Below, one piece after another: positions 24,870-32,972 of a stretch of DNA of 64,000 bases. The first letter of the stretch is position 1, and each line of letters starts with the position of its first letter. Source of the stretch: Candidatus Solirubrobacter pratensis (GTDB taxonomy: Bacteria; Actinomycetota; Thermoleophilia; Solirubrobacterales; Solirubrobacteraceae); contig NZ_AUEK01000007.1 in assembly GCF_000425945.1 (NCBI RefSeq), positions 62,001-126,000 on the forward strand, read 5' to 3'. The position numbers and the translations under genes are program-made. The notes below the pieces were generated by a model that was not told the origin of the DNA, did no database searches, and saw only the letters and a program-made list of their open reading frames with translations.

Positions 24870-25842
24870 GACGGAGATGTCGGAGCAGCCCGAGGTCGTC
24901 GAGCGGTTGCTCGTGGAGGAGGCGGCGGCGATCGCCGCCGCGGCCGAGGACGTCGAGCGCAGGCGCCCGCGCTATGCCGTGATCGCGGCGCGCGGCTCCT
25001 CGGACAACGCCGCCCGCTACGCGCAGCATCTGATGGGCCGCTTCTGGGGCATGCCGGTCGCGCTCGCGACGCCATCGCTGCACACGCTGTATGAGGCGCC
25101 GCTGCGCTACGACGACGCGCTCGTGGTCGGCATCTCGCAGTCGGGCGCCTCGCCGGACGTGGCGGGCGTCGTGTCGGAGGCCACCGCCCAGGGCGCGCTC
25201 ACGATCGCGATCACCAACGCCCCGGACTCGCCGCTCGCGCGCGCCGCACAGCACGTGATCGGCCTGCAGACGGGGGAGGAGCGCTCGGTCGCGGCGACCA
25301 AGACCTACACCGCCTCGCTCGCCGCCGTCGCCGGGCTTGTCTCCGGCACCGAGGCGCTGCTGCGCGTCCCGGACGCGATGGCCCGCCAGCTCGAGCACGA
25401 CGTCCCGGCCGAGGCCGCCGCGGCGTGGCAGCGCCTGGCCGTGATCGGCCGCGGCGCGAACTACGGCACGGCGTTCGAGGCGGCGCTGAAGCTGTCGGAG
25501 CTGACCGGCGCGGTTGCCGCGCCGTGGTCCTCGGCGGACTTCCTGCACGGGCCGATCGCGATCGTCGACGCGGGCTTCCCGATCCTCGCGTTCGCTCCCT
25601 CCGGCCCGACGCTGGCGGGAATGCGTGAGCTGTTGACGGTCGCTCAGGAGCGCGGGGCCGAGCTGACCGTCGTCTCCGACGCGCCGCTCGCCGGCCGCAT
25701 CCCGCTCGAGCCGGTGCCCGAGTGGCTGAGCCCGCTCGTCGCCGTCATCCCCGCCCAGCTGATCGCCGTCGGCGCCGCCGAGCACCTCGGCCGCGACGTC
25801 GACCGACCCACCGGACTCCAGAAGGTGACCCGAACCTCATGA
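24856..25842 (+). CDS. SIS-domain aldose-ketose isomerase, probable glucosamine-6-phosphate deaminase (NagB-II type)
   Basis: The 328-residue protein resembles the isomerase half of GlmS, with two SIS domains: 'VIAARGSSDNAARYAQHLM' and 'VVGISQSGASPDVAGVV' (phosphate-binding Ser loop) near residues 40-95, 'SVAATKTYTASLAAVAGLV', and 'VIGRGANYGTAFEAALKLSEL' plus 'AADFLHGP'-like 'SADFLHGPIAIV' in the second half. It lacks the glutaminase domain, so it would deaminate GlcN-6-P to fructose-6-P rather than make it. No classical NagB is present in the operon. The GTG at 24856 overlaps the end of nagA by 14 nt; a downstream ATG (EMSEQPEV) is an alternative. Confidence 0.82.
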   Translation: MSLARTEMSEQPEVVERLLVEEAAAIAAAAEDVERRRPRYAVIAARGSSDNAARYAQHLMGRFWGMPVALATPSLHTLYEAPLRYDDALVVGISQSGASPDVAGVVSEATAQGALTIAITNAPDSPLARAAQHVIGLQTGEERSVAATKTYTASLAAVAGLVSGTEALLRVPDAMARQLEHDVPAEAAAAWQRLAVIGRGANYGTAFEAALKLSELTGAVAAPWSSADFLHGPIAIVDAGFPILAFAPSGPTLAGMRELLTVAQERGAELTVVSDAPLAGRIPLEPVPEWLSPLVAVIPAQLIAVGAAEHLGRDVDRPTGLQKVTRTS

Positions 25843-27023
25843 GCGACACGCCCGGCATCCGCATCGAGCACGTCACGAAGTCGTACAAGAACGGCCCGTT
25901 CGCGGTCGACGACGTCAGCCTCGATGTGCGCGACGGCGAGTTCATGGTGCTCGTCGGGCCGTCGGGCTGCGGCAAGTCGACGCTGCTGAAGCTGATCGCC
26001 GGGATCGAGGAGACGACCGCGGGCCGCATCTACATCGGCGAGCGCGACGTCACGCTGCTGGACCCGCGCAAGCGCGACATCGCGATGGTGTTCCAGAACT
26101 ACGCGCTCTACCCGCATCTCTCGGTGCGCGCCAATCTCGGCTTCGGCCTCAAGCTGCGCAAGGCGTCGAAGGCCGAGATCGCGTCGCGCGTCGACGAGGT
26201 CGCCCGCATCCTCGGGCTCGAGGAGATGCTCGAGCGCAAGCCGGGCGAGCTGTCCGGCGGGCAGCGCCAGCGCGTGGCGATGGGCCGGGCGATCGTGCGC
26301 GAGCCGGCGGCGTTCCTGATGGACGAGCCGCTGTCGAACCTCGACGCCAAGCTGCGCGTGTCGATGCGGGCCCAGCTCTCCCGCCTGCACGAGCGGCTCG
26401 GCGTGACGACCGTCTACGTCACACATGACCAGGTCGAGGCGATGACGCTCGGCCAGCGCGTCGCGGTGATGCGCGCCGGCGTGTTGCAGCAGTGCGACAC
26501 GCCCGATCAGCTCTTCGACCACCCGGCGAACCTGTTCGTCGCGGCGTTCATCGGCTCCCCCGCTATGAACCTGGTGGAGGCGGGCGTCGAGGACGGCGAG
26601 GCGCGCTTTGGCACCGCGGTCATGGGGCTGCCCGAGGACTCGCCGCTGCGCGCCGGCGCGGGCCGCCGGATCGTGCTCGGGCTGCGCCCGCACGACATCA
26701 AGCTCGCCGACGCCGGCATCGCCGGCGTGGTGCAGGTGGTGGAGCGGCTGGGGACCGAGACCCACGTCGTGGTGGGGATCGACGCGCCGCGGCTGCGCTC
26801 GCGCGCGCTGGCCGACGCCGTCGAGTCGGCGCCTGACGACGACATCCTGCTCGCCGAGGACGACCGCGCGTCGTTCACGGTCGTGGCCGAGGCGCGCGTG
26901 CCGGTCGACGTCGGCGACCGCGTCGCGCTCGCCGTCAACCCGGCGCGGCTGCACGGCTTCGACGCCGAGACCGGCGAGGCGCTGCGCGCGCCGGCCGAGG
27001 CGCGCGCGCCCGTCGCCGCCTGA
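25839..27023 (+). CDS. ABC transporter ATPase, MsmK/UgpC type
   Basis: The 394-residue ATPase energises sugar import. Walker A 'GPSGCGKSTLLKLI' near residue 41, Q-loop 'MVFQNYALYPHLS', signature 'LSGGQRQRVAMGRAIV' near residue 138, Walker B 'FLMDEPLSNLDAKLR', H-loop 'YVTHDQVEAMTL'. The C-terminal 130 residues carry the TOBE/OB regulatory domain with 'GLRPHDIKLADAG', which often contacts regulators. The ATG overlaps the SIS gene stop (ATGA). It may also serve other sugar permeases in the genome, as MsmK/MsiK does in related bacteria. Confidence 0.92.
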   Translation: MSDTPGIRIEHVTKSYKNGPFAVDDVSLDVRDGEFMVLVGPSGCGKSTLLKLIAGIEETTAGRIYIGERDVTLLDPRKRDIAMVFQNYALYPHLSVRANLGFGLKLRKASKAEIASRVDEVARILGLEEMLERKPGELSGGQRQRVAMGRAIVREPAAFLMDEPLSNLDAKLRVSMRAQLSRLHERLGVTTVYVTHDQVEAMTLGQRVAVMRAGVLQQCDTPDQLFDHPANLFVAAFIGSPAMNLVEAGVEDGEARFGTAVMGLPEDSPLRAGAGRRIVLGLRPHDIKLADAGIAGVVQVVERLGTETHVVVGIDAPRLRSRALADAVESAPDDDILLAEDDRASFTVVAEARVPVDVGDRVALAVNPARLHGFDAETGEALRAPAEARAPVAA

Positions 27024-27038
27024 CCCGACACTGGGGCT

Positions 27039-27055
27039 CTCCCCGCGTCGCGCGG
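27039..27055 (+). terminator. Hairpin after the amino-sugar operon
   Basis: CCCCGCG-TCG-CGCGGGG is a perfect 7-bp stem with a 3-nt loop, 15 nt after the ATPase stop. No T-run follows, but position and stability fit termination. Confidence 0.55.
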
Positions 27056-27145
27056 GGTGTCGTCCCGGTGCGCGACGAGGTAAAGAAGAAGACGGTTCTG
27101 GTGAAGGCGGCAGGTCCTATCTGGCGAAGCCGAGGCGGTAGGCGC

Positions 27146-27151
27146 TAGGGT
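27146..27151 (+). promoter_or_regulatory. TAGGGT -10-like element
   Basis: TAGGGT stands 6 nt before the GTG at 27158, leaving no room for a ribosome binding site; the transcript is probably leaderless. Confidence 0.45.
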
Positions 27152-27157
27152 CGCGAC

Positions 27158-28324
27158 GTGCCGGATCGTGAGCTGGGCGCCGGATCGTGGTCCTACTTCG
27201 GCGATCCGCGGGCGATCTCGCATGACGACGACATCTTCACCGGCTGGATCTCCACCGGCGGCAACGTCTGGGTCGCGCGCTACTCCGCTTCGGGCAAGCT
27301 GCACAAGCAGCTGATCTACCGCGGTCTGGGCCGCGACGACCACAACAACCCGGCGCTCGCGTTCCGCCGCGACGGCCGGCTCGTCGTGTTCTTCGCGCCG
27401 CACTCCGGCCGCCACCTCCCCCGCGGCGAGAAGAGCGAGATGCGCTACCGCATGTCCCTCAGGCCGTTCGCGATCGACGAGTGGGGACCGGTTCACGCGG
27501 TCGGAACGAACGCGCCGGGCGGCCTCGGCTACACCTACCCGAACGCGATCCAGCAGCAGGAGAGGCTCTGGCTCTTCTGGCGCGGCGGCGGCTGGAACCC
27601 GACGTTCTCCTACACGACCGACTACCGCGACTGGGCGCCCGCGCGCGAGCTCGTGACGTTCGGCCACGAGCAGCGCCCGTACGCGAAGTACGCCGGCGAC
27701 GGCGGGACGCGGATCCACGGCATCTTCACCAACGGGCACCCGACGAGCTGGAAGAACAGCCTCTTCTACGCGTGCTGCGAGGACGGCGGCCTGTTCGCGG
27801 CCGACGGACGCAACCTCGGCTCGCTCAGCTCCGTGCCGCTGAACGTGACCGCGCTCGACCCGGTCTACCGCTACTCCGACCGCGGCGGGCGCGCCTGGGG
27901 TCATGACATCGCGCTCGAGGACGGCAAGCCGCGCGTCGTCTACACCCGTCGCGTCGCCGACCGCGACACCTTCTACTACGCCCATTTCAACGGCACCCGC
28001 TGGATCAGCCGCAAGATCGTGGAGGCCGGCGCGGGCCGCAACTCGTTCCGCTCCGGCGGCGCCTCGTTCGACCACGAGGACCCGCGCATCGTGTACCTAT
28101 CGCGCACGATCGGCCGCTGGAACCAGGTCGAGGCCTGGGTGACCTTCGATCACGGGCGCACCTGGCAGACGCGCCGGCTCACGAGCGCCGAGGACGGCTA
28201 CGCGATCCGCCCGGTCGTCCCTCGCGGTCTGCGCGGACGCCGGCGCGTGCTCTACGTCCACGGTGACGAGCGCACGCGCGGATACCGCGACTTCAGGACC
28301 CGGATCCATGCGCTCGACGTCTGA
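27158..28324 (+). CDS. BNR_4-like beta-propeller protein
   Basis: The 388-residue protein is full of aromatic-rich propeller blades: 'GNVWVARYSASGKLHK', 'DDHNNPALAFRRDGRLVVFFAPHSG', 'LGYTYPNAIQQQERLWLFWRGG', 'HEDPRIVYLSRTIGRWNQVEAWVTFDHGRTW'. The last is a sialidase Asp-box-like 'DHGRTW' turn. The order resembles BNR_4 proteins, a group including polysaccharide lyases and uncharacterised glycan-binding propellers. There is no signal peptide at this start, so the product may be cytosolic or exported by another route. Catalytic residues cannot be assigned. It follows the amino-sugar operon but has its own leaderless-type promoter. Confidence 0.65.
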   Translation: MPDRELGAGSWSYFGDPRAISHDDDIFTGWISTGGNVWVARYSASGKLHKQLIYRGLGRDDHNNPALAFRRDGRLVVFFAPHSGRHLPRGEKSEMRYRMSLRPFAIDEWGPVHAVGTNAPGGLGYTYPNAIQQQERLWLFWRGGGWNPTFSYTTDYRDWAPARELVTFGHEQRPYAKYAGDGGTRIHGIFTNGHPTSWKNSLFYACCEDGGLFAADGRNLGSLSSVPLNVTALDPVYRYSDRGGRAWGHDIALEDGKPRVVYTRRVADRDTFYYAHFNGTRWISRKIVEAGAGRNSFRSGGASFDHEDPRIVYLSRTIGRWNQVEAWVTFDHGRTWQTRRLTSAEDGYAIRPVVPRGLRGRRRVLYVHGDERTRGYRDFRTRIHALDV

Positions 28325-28357
28325 CCCGCAGGGCCGGCCCGCGCGGCGCGGAGCCGG

Positions 28358-29119
28358 GTGGCTTCGCCGCCGGACTCTGCGAGCATCCTGGACGTGTACG
28401 GGACGCTGGCTGCGGTCTATGACTGGCTCGTGCCCGACGCGCTGCTCACGCCCGAGGGCAGCGCGCAGGCGTTCGCGCCGCTGCTGGAGCCCGGTTCGCG
28501 GGTGCTGGACTGCGCGGCCGGGACGGGAACGCTGGCGGTCGGGCTCGCGCTGGCGGGCTTCGAGGTCACCGCGTCGGACGCGAGCCCCGAGATGATCGCG
28601 CGCACGCGGGCGCTGGCCGATGCCCGCGGCGTCGACGTGCGGCCGCACCTGCGGGTGTGGGCCGACCTTCACGGGGGCCCGTATGACGCCGTGCTGTGCG
28701 TCGGCAACTCGCTCGCGCACGCGCAGGGCCGGCGCGGGCGGCGGGCGGCGCTGACCGCGATGGCGCGGGTGCTGCGCCCGGGCGGCCTGCTGCTCGTGAC
28801 CGCGCGCAACTGGGAGCGCGTGCGGGCCGGGCAGAGCGGGCTCGAGGTGGGGGAGCGGCTGGTGGAGCGCGACGGTGTGCTCGGCCTCGTCATCCGTTCC
28901 TGGACGCTCGCGGACCAGTGGACCGAGCCGCACCTGCTCGACACGGCCGTCGCGCTCCTCGACGGCGAGGGGCGCGTCACGACGCATGCGGAGCGGCTCC
29001 CGTTCTGGCCGTTCCCGCACGAGACGCTCGACGCCGACCTGCGCGCATCCGGCCTGCGACCCGAGACGAGCTCGTGGGCGCCTGACGCCGACCGCTATCT
29101 CGTGACGTCCAGGCGCTGA
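28358..29119 (+). CDS. Class I SAM-dependent methyltransferase
   Basis: The 253-residue protein has 'YDWLV' lead, motif I 'RVLDCAAGTGTLAVGLALAG' near residue 48, acidic 'TASDASPEMIARTRALA', 'GPYDAVLCVGNSLAHA' (motif IV region) and 'MARVLRPGGLLLVTARN'. It resembles glycine N-methyltransferase-like and small-molecule methyltransferases. The GTG at 28358 starts it; there is no clear ribosome binding site. Substrate unknown; neighbours do not form a pathway with it. Confidence 0.75.
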   Translation: MASPPDSASILDVYGTLAAVYDWLVPDALLTPEGSAQAFAPLLEPGSRVLDCAAGTGTLAVGLALAGFEVTASDASPEMIARTRALADARGVDVRPHLRVWADLHGGPYDAVLCVGNSLAHAQGRRGRRAALTAMARVLRPGGLLLVTARNWERVRAGQSGLEVGERLVERDGVLGLVIRSWTLADQWTEPHLLDTAVALLDGEGRVTTHAERLPFWPFPHETLDADLRASGLRPETSSWAPDADRYLVTSRR

Positions 29120-29563
29120 AACACCGCGGCCGCGGGGCGACGGACGACCGCCGGGTCGGGCGACGGCGGGTCCAGGACAGAGCCGGTCAGCAGCCCTTCG
29201 CTCGCCCACGACAGCTCGCGCCGCCCGCACTCCGCACGATCTCGCCGACGTAGCGGGCATAGCGGCGAGCGCCGCTCTCCGGGCAGCGGAAGCGGGAGAA
29301 CTCGGGCACCGAGCCGCGGCATCGCTGGAGCGACCGCGGCGTGCCGAGCAGCACGCCCAGCACTCCGGTCCTGTACCTGCGCGCGAGCGCGACGTCTGCG
29401 TCGAGCCCCGCCCACCAGCGGCCGCTGCGCAGTTGGCCCGAACCCGCGGAGTGCAGCGAGCGTGCGATGGGCAGCTGCGAGGCGATCCGCATTCGGCGCG
29501 CAGCAAACGCAGGCTGCCGGCCGTGAGCGCCCGGTGAGCGGCTCGGCGTGGGAAGCTCTTCAC
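29120..29563. other. Gap with one doubtful reverse-strand frame
   Basis: No plus-strand gene is evident. On the minus strand a frame at 29187-29492 encodes about 101 residues with four cysteines (in 'LQRCRGSV', 'FRCPESG', 'ASCRGRAKGC') and a basic composition. Without a clear promoter, ribosome binding site or signal peptide I treat it as a possible small cysteine-rich protein or a chance frame. Confidence 0.3.
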
Positions 29564-30913
29564 ATGGCGGCAACCGCCGAGTTGGGCAAGGCCGCGCGCC
29601 GGGACGTCCCGCGCTCCTCGCACGCCCGCTTCGAGCCGTCGCCGGACCGCGTCGACCCCGTGGTGATCCTGCGCCGTGAGGCCCGGCGGCGCATCCCGGA
29701 GCTCGTGCCGATCCGCCATGGCCGCATGCTCAGCTCGCCGTTCGCGTTCTTGCGCGGCGCGGCGGCGATCATGGCGGGCGACCTCGCCCACACGCCCGCG
29801 ACCGGCCTGCAGGCGCAACTCTGCGGCGACGCCCACCTCGCCAACTTCGGCGGCTTCGCCGCGCCCGACCGGACGCTCGTGTTCGACGTCAACGACTTCG
29901 ACGAGACGCTTCCCGGCCCGTGGGAGTGGGACGTCAAGCGGCTCGCCGCGAGCATCGAGGTCGCCGCCCGCGAGAACGGGCTCGCCGGGCGCGACGCGGT
30001 GCTGACGGCGATGCACACCTACCGCGAGGCGATCCGCGGCTTCGCCGGCATGCGGACGCTCGACGTCTGGTACGCGCGGCTCGAGGTCGAGGCGATGCTG
30101 GCTCGCTACAGCGAGGGCACCGCCGAGAAGGCGATCGAGAAGGCGCGCGGCAAGGACAACCTGCGCGCGTTCGCCAAGCTCACGCACGAGGTCGGCGGGC
30201 GGCCGCGGATCGTGAGCGACCCGCCGCTGATCGTGCCGATCGAGGAGCTGGTTCCGGGCGGTGACGCGAGCTTGCCGGAGGCCTCGCTGCAGCAGATCCT
30301 GCTCGCGTACCGCGCATCGCTGCCCGACGACCGCCGGCGCCTGCTCGACGGCTACGAGCCGGTCCACTTCGCCCGCAAGGTCGTCGGCGTCGGCAGCGTC
30401 GGCACCGACGCCTGGATCGTGCTGCTGATCGGCCGCGACGCCGGCGATCCGCTGTTCCTGCAGGTCAAGGAGGCCCAGCGCTCCGTGCTGGAGCCCTTCG
30501 CCGGCCACACCGCGTACACGAGCGCGGGCCGCCGGGTCGTCGAGGGGCAGCGCCTGATGCAGGCGGCGAGCGACATCCTGCTCGGCTGGCTGCACGGCCG
30601 GCGCGGCATCGACGGGCGCCGGCGCGACTACTACGTCCGCCAGCTCTGGGACGCGAAGGGCTCGGCACGGATCGACGCGCTCGCGCCGGACGACTTCGCG
30701 TCCTACACCGGCGTCTGCGGCTGGACGCTCGCCCGCGCCCATGCACGCTCGGGCGACCGCACCGCGATCGCCGCCTACCTCGGGCGCGGCGATCGCTTCG
30801 ACCGCGCGCTGGCGGACTTCGCGCACGCCTACGCCGACCAGACCGAGCGCGACCATGCCGCGCTCGTCCAGGCCGTCAAGCGTGGCCGCCTCCCGGCGGA
30901 GACCGGCCTCTAG
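29564..30913 (+). CDS. DUF2252 family protein
   Basis: The 449-residue product matches DUF2252, a widespread bacterial family of unknown function thought to have a kinase-like fold. Seen here: 'RHGRMLSSPFAFLRGAAAIMAGDL' near residue 50, 'LCGDAHLANFGGFAAPDRTLVFDVNDFDET' near residue 85 (the conserved H.G.AH..NFG and D.NDFD residues that resemble a kinase catalytic loop), 'EWDVKRLAASI', and 'VGSVGTDAWIVLL'. I use the ATG at 29564; the frame remains open upstream but without coding character. Nothing nearby indicates its substrate. Confidence 0.85.
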   Translation: MAATAELGKAARRDVPRSSHARFEPSPDRVDPVVILRREARRRIPELVPIRHGRMLSSPFAFLRGAAAIMAGDLAHTPATGLQAQLCGDAHLANFGGFAAPDRTLVFDVNDFDETLPGPWEWDVKRLAASIEVAARENGLAGRDAVLTAMHTYREAIRGFAGMRTLDVWYARLEVEAMLARYSEGTAEKAIEKARGKDNLRAFAKLTHEVGGRPRIVSDPPLIVPIEELVPGGDASLPEASLQQILLAYRASLPDDRRRLLDGYEPVHFARKVVGVGSVGTDAWIVLLIGRDAGDPLFLQVKEAQRSVLEPFAGHTAYTSAGRRVVEGQRLMQAASDILLGWLHGRRGIDGRRRDYYVRQLWDAKGSARIDALAPDDFASYTGVCGWTLARAHARSGDRTAIAAYLGRGDRFDRALADFAHAYADQTERDHAALVQAVKRGRLPAETGL

Positions 30914-30920
30914 ATATGTG

Positions 30921-31937
30921 CTAACGGCTCGGGAGCGATCGCGGTAGCCCGAACCATGGGAGCACGCTGTTCTCGAAGCGGGTCATGGCGCAGATCCGGT
31001 CGCCGGTGAGGGTGAGGACGATGAGGCCGGTGCCGTGGCGGATGCCGGTGGGGGCGTGCAGGTAGGCTCCGAACGCGGGTTGGCCGTTGGCTCGCGTCGG
31101 CACGAGGTCGAACCTCCGGCCCGAGCCGAAGATGCCGGCGCAGAAGCGGGCGACGATGTCCCGGCCCTCGTATTCGAAGGGCATCGGCGGCATCGACATG
31201 AAGACGTCGTCTGTCAGAAGGGCCACCAGCGCGTCGAGATCGGCCGACTCGTACGCGCTGGCGAACTTCGCCACGATCGCCTCCTCGGAGGGTGAGCCGG
31301 AGGCGGGAGGCGATTCGCGGTCGGCGGCCGGCGGCCGTCGGCGCTGCAGGCCGGCGCGCGCGCGTTTGAGGGCGCTGTTGACGGAATCGACGGTCGAGTC
31401 CAGCATCCCGGCCACCTCGTCAGCGTGGAATCCGAGGACGTCGCGCAGGATGAGGACGGCGAGCTGGCGAGGCGGCAGGACCTGCAGTGCGGTCACGAAG
31501 GCCAGAGAGATGGATTCGGTCTGCTCGTAGCGGGCCTCCGGGCCGAGCGGCACGTCGATCGCACCCTCGAGGAGGGCGTCGGGATATGGCTCGAGCCACA
31601 CGATCTCGCCGAGCCGGGTCGGCTCGGGCGGTTCAACCTTGGGCACGTCCCACTCCTTGGCGGGTCGCCGGCTCGCCGAGCGACGCGCGTTGAGGCACCG
31701 GTTGGTGGCGATCCGGTAGAGCCAGGTGCGGAGCGAGGCGCGCCCCTGGAACCCTCCGAAGGCTTGCCAGGCGGCCAGCAGCGTGTCCTGGAGGGCGTCC
31801 TCGGCGTCCTGGAAGGAACCGAGCATCCGGTAGCAGTGCACCTCGAGCTCTCGGCGGTGCGGCTCGGTCAGCTCTCGGAACGCCTCGCCGTCCCCGGCCC
31901 GCGCCCTTGAGATCAGGCCGGATGTCTCCACGTTCAC
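30921..31937 (-). CDS. ECF sigma factor with C-terminal SnoaL-like domain (SigG/SigJ type)
   Basis: The 338-residue protein has sigma region 2 (residues 10-80: 'AFRELTEPHRRELEVHCYRMLGSFQDAEDALQDTL', 'LRTWLYRIATNRCLN'), region 4 (around residues 140-200: 'LPPRQLAVLILRDVLGFHADEVAGML', 'SVNSALKRARAGLQ'), and a SnoaL-like NTF2-fold extension (residues 215-338) that in this class controls activity in place of a separate anti-sigma factor. Start is the GTG at 31937, 9 nt after AAGAGG. It is divergent from an SDR gene across a long palindrome, a common arrangement for these sigma factors and their target oxidoreductase. Confidence 0.88.
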   Translation of the reverse strand: MNVETSGLISRARAGDGEAFRELTEPHRRELEVHCYRMLGSFQDAEDALQDTLLAAWQAFGGFQGRASLRTWLYRIATNRCLNARRSASRRPAKEWDVPKVEPPEPTRLGEIVWLEPYPDALLEGAIDVPLGPEARYEQTESISLAFVTALQVLPPRQLAVLILRDVLGFHADEVAGMLDSTVDSVNSALKRARAGLQRRRPPAADRESPPASGSPSEEAIVAKFASAYESADLDALVALLTDDVFMSMPPMPFEYEGRDIVARFCAGIFGSGRRFDLVPTRANGQPAFGAYLHAPTGIRHGTGLIVLTLTGDRICAMTRFENSVLPWFGLPRSLPSR

Positions 31938-31979
31938 AAGCGTCACCTCTTCTTGCACATCGTCGCATCTGCATCCGTA

Positions 31980-32046
31980 TAGACACCGGCCGAGGCGCGA
32001 ACTGGGCGGTCGCGGGGCGCCCAGTTCCCCGGCGTCGCGGTGTCTA
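31980..32046. promoter_or_regulatory. Long nested palindrome between the sigma factor and SDR genes
   Basis: An outer perfect 9-bp inverted repeat (TAGACACCG at 31980-31988, CGGTGTCTA at 32038-32046) encloses an inner perfect 9-bp repeat (AACTGGGCG at 32000-32008, CGCCCAGTT at 32018-32026). The outer arms present the same CGGTGTCTA toward each divergent gene. This resembles the TGTC-type -35 elements of SnoaL-containing ECF sigma factors, so each arm could be the -35 of one promoter. Confidence 0.5.
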
Positions 32047-32146
32047 CCTGGTCGACGGCTCCCGACGATCCGGACGGGTTCCAGCCGTCGGTCCTGATGC
32101 ATGAGGTGGACGGGTGTGAGCACCCGGCCACAGGAAGGAACCAGAG

Positions 32147-32938
32147 ATGATCTTGAAGGACAAGGTTGCGGTGATCTACGGGGCGGGAGGCGCGATCGGC
32201 GGCGCCGTCGCACGCGCCTTTGCGTCTGAGGGGGCCAGGGTCTTTCTCACCGGGCGCGTCCAGGCACCGGTCGACGGTGTCGTCGAGGACATCCTCTCCG
32301 CCGGCGGATCGGCCGAGGCGGCCGAGGTCGACGCTCTCGACGAGCAGGCGGTCGACAAGCATCTGCAGTCGGTGATCGATCAGGCGGGCCGCGTCGACAT
32401 CTCGTTCAACGCGGTCGGGCTCCCGGACACGGGGATCCTGGGCGTGCCTCTGGTCGAGATGGGTGCCGAGCAGTTCTCTCTGCCGATCGCGGCCTACACG
32501 ACGTCGTACTTCCTGACGGCGCGCCTGGCCGCGAGGCACATGATCCCGAGCAAGTCGGGGGTGATCATGACCGTCACCTCGCTGCCCGCGCGGATGGGCT
32601 CGCGGTTGAACGGAGGCTACGGTCCGGCGCACGCCGCCAAAGAGGCACTCACCCGAGACCTCTCCGCCGAGCTCGCCCCTCACGGCATACGCGTCGTCGG
32701 CCTGCGGCCGCACGGCATGCCCGAGACGAGCACGATGAAGGAGGTCTTCGACACCAAGGCAACGGCATTGGGCATCACCTGGGAGCAGTTTCAGGGATAC
32801 CTCGCGAGCACGACCCACCCGCGCCGGGTGATGGCGCTCGAGGAGGTGGCGAACATGGCGGTCTTCATGGCGTCCGACAAGGCGAGCGGGATGACGGGAA
32901 CCACCGTCAACCTGACCATGGGCAGCTTGGACGACTAG
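32147..32938 (+). CDS. Short-chain dehydrogenase/reductase with atypical active site
   Basis: The 263-residue Rossmann protein has the cofactor loop 'VAVIYGAGGAIGGAVARAF' (residues 8-26), 'FLTGR', 'ISFNAVGLPDTG' (NAG-like) and 'MTVTSLPARMG' with a catalytic-type serine. The classical YxxxK is altered: at 'GYGPAHAAKEAL' the residue four before Lys is Ala, and the nearest Tyr is seven before. Classic reductase chemistry may be lost or the Tyr repositioned. Start is the ATG at 32147 with GGAAGGAA upstream. Its divergent ECF sigma gene probably controls it. Substrate unknown. Confidence 0.8.
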   Translation: MILKDKVAVIYGAGGAIGGAVARAFASEGARVFLTGRVQAPVDGVVEDILSAGGSAEAAEVDALDEQAVDKHLQSVIDQAGRVDISFNAVGLPDTGILGVPLVEMGAEQFSLPIAAYTTSYFLTARLAARHMIPSKSGVIMTVTSLPARMGSRLNGGYGPAHAAKEALTRDLSAELAPHGIRVVGLRPHGMPETSTMKEVFDTKATALGITWEQFQGYLASTTHPRRVMALEEVANMAVFMASDKASGMTGTTVNLTMGSLDD

Positions 32939-32972
32939 ATGATGGTGGCCGGGCGCGGCAGGCGAGCTTGTC

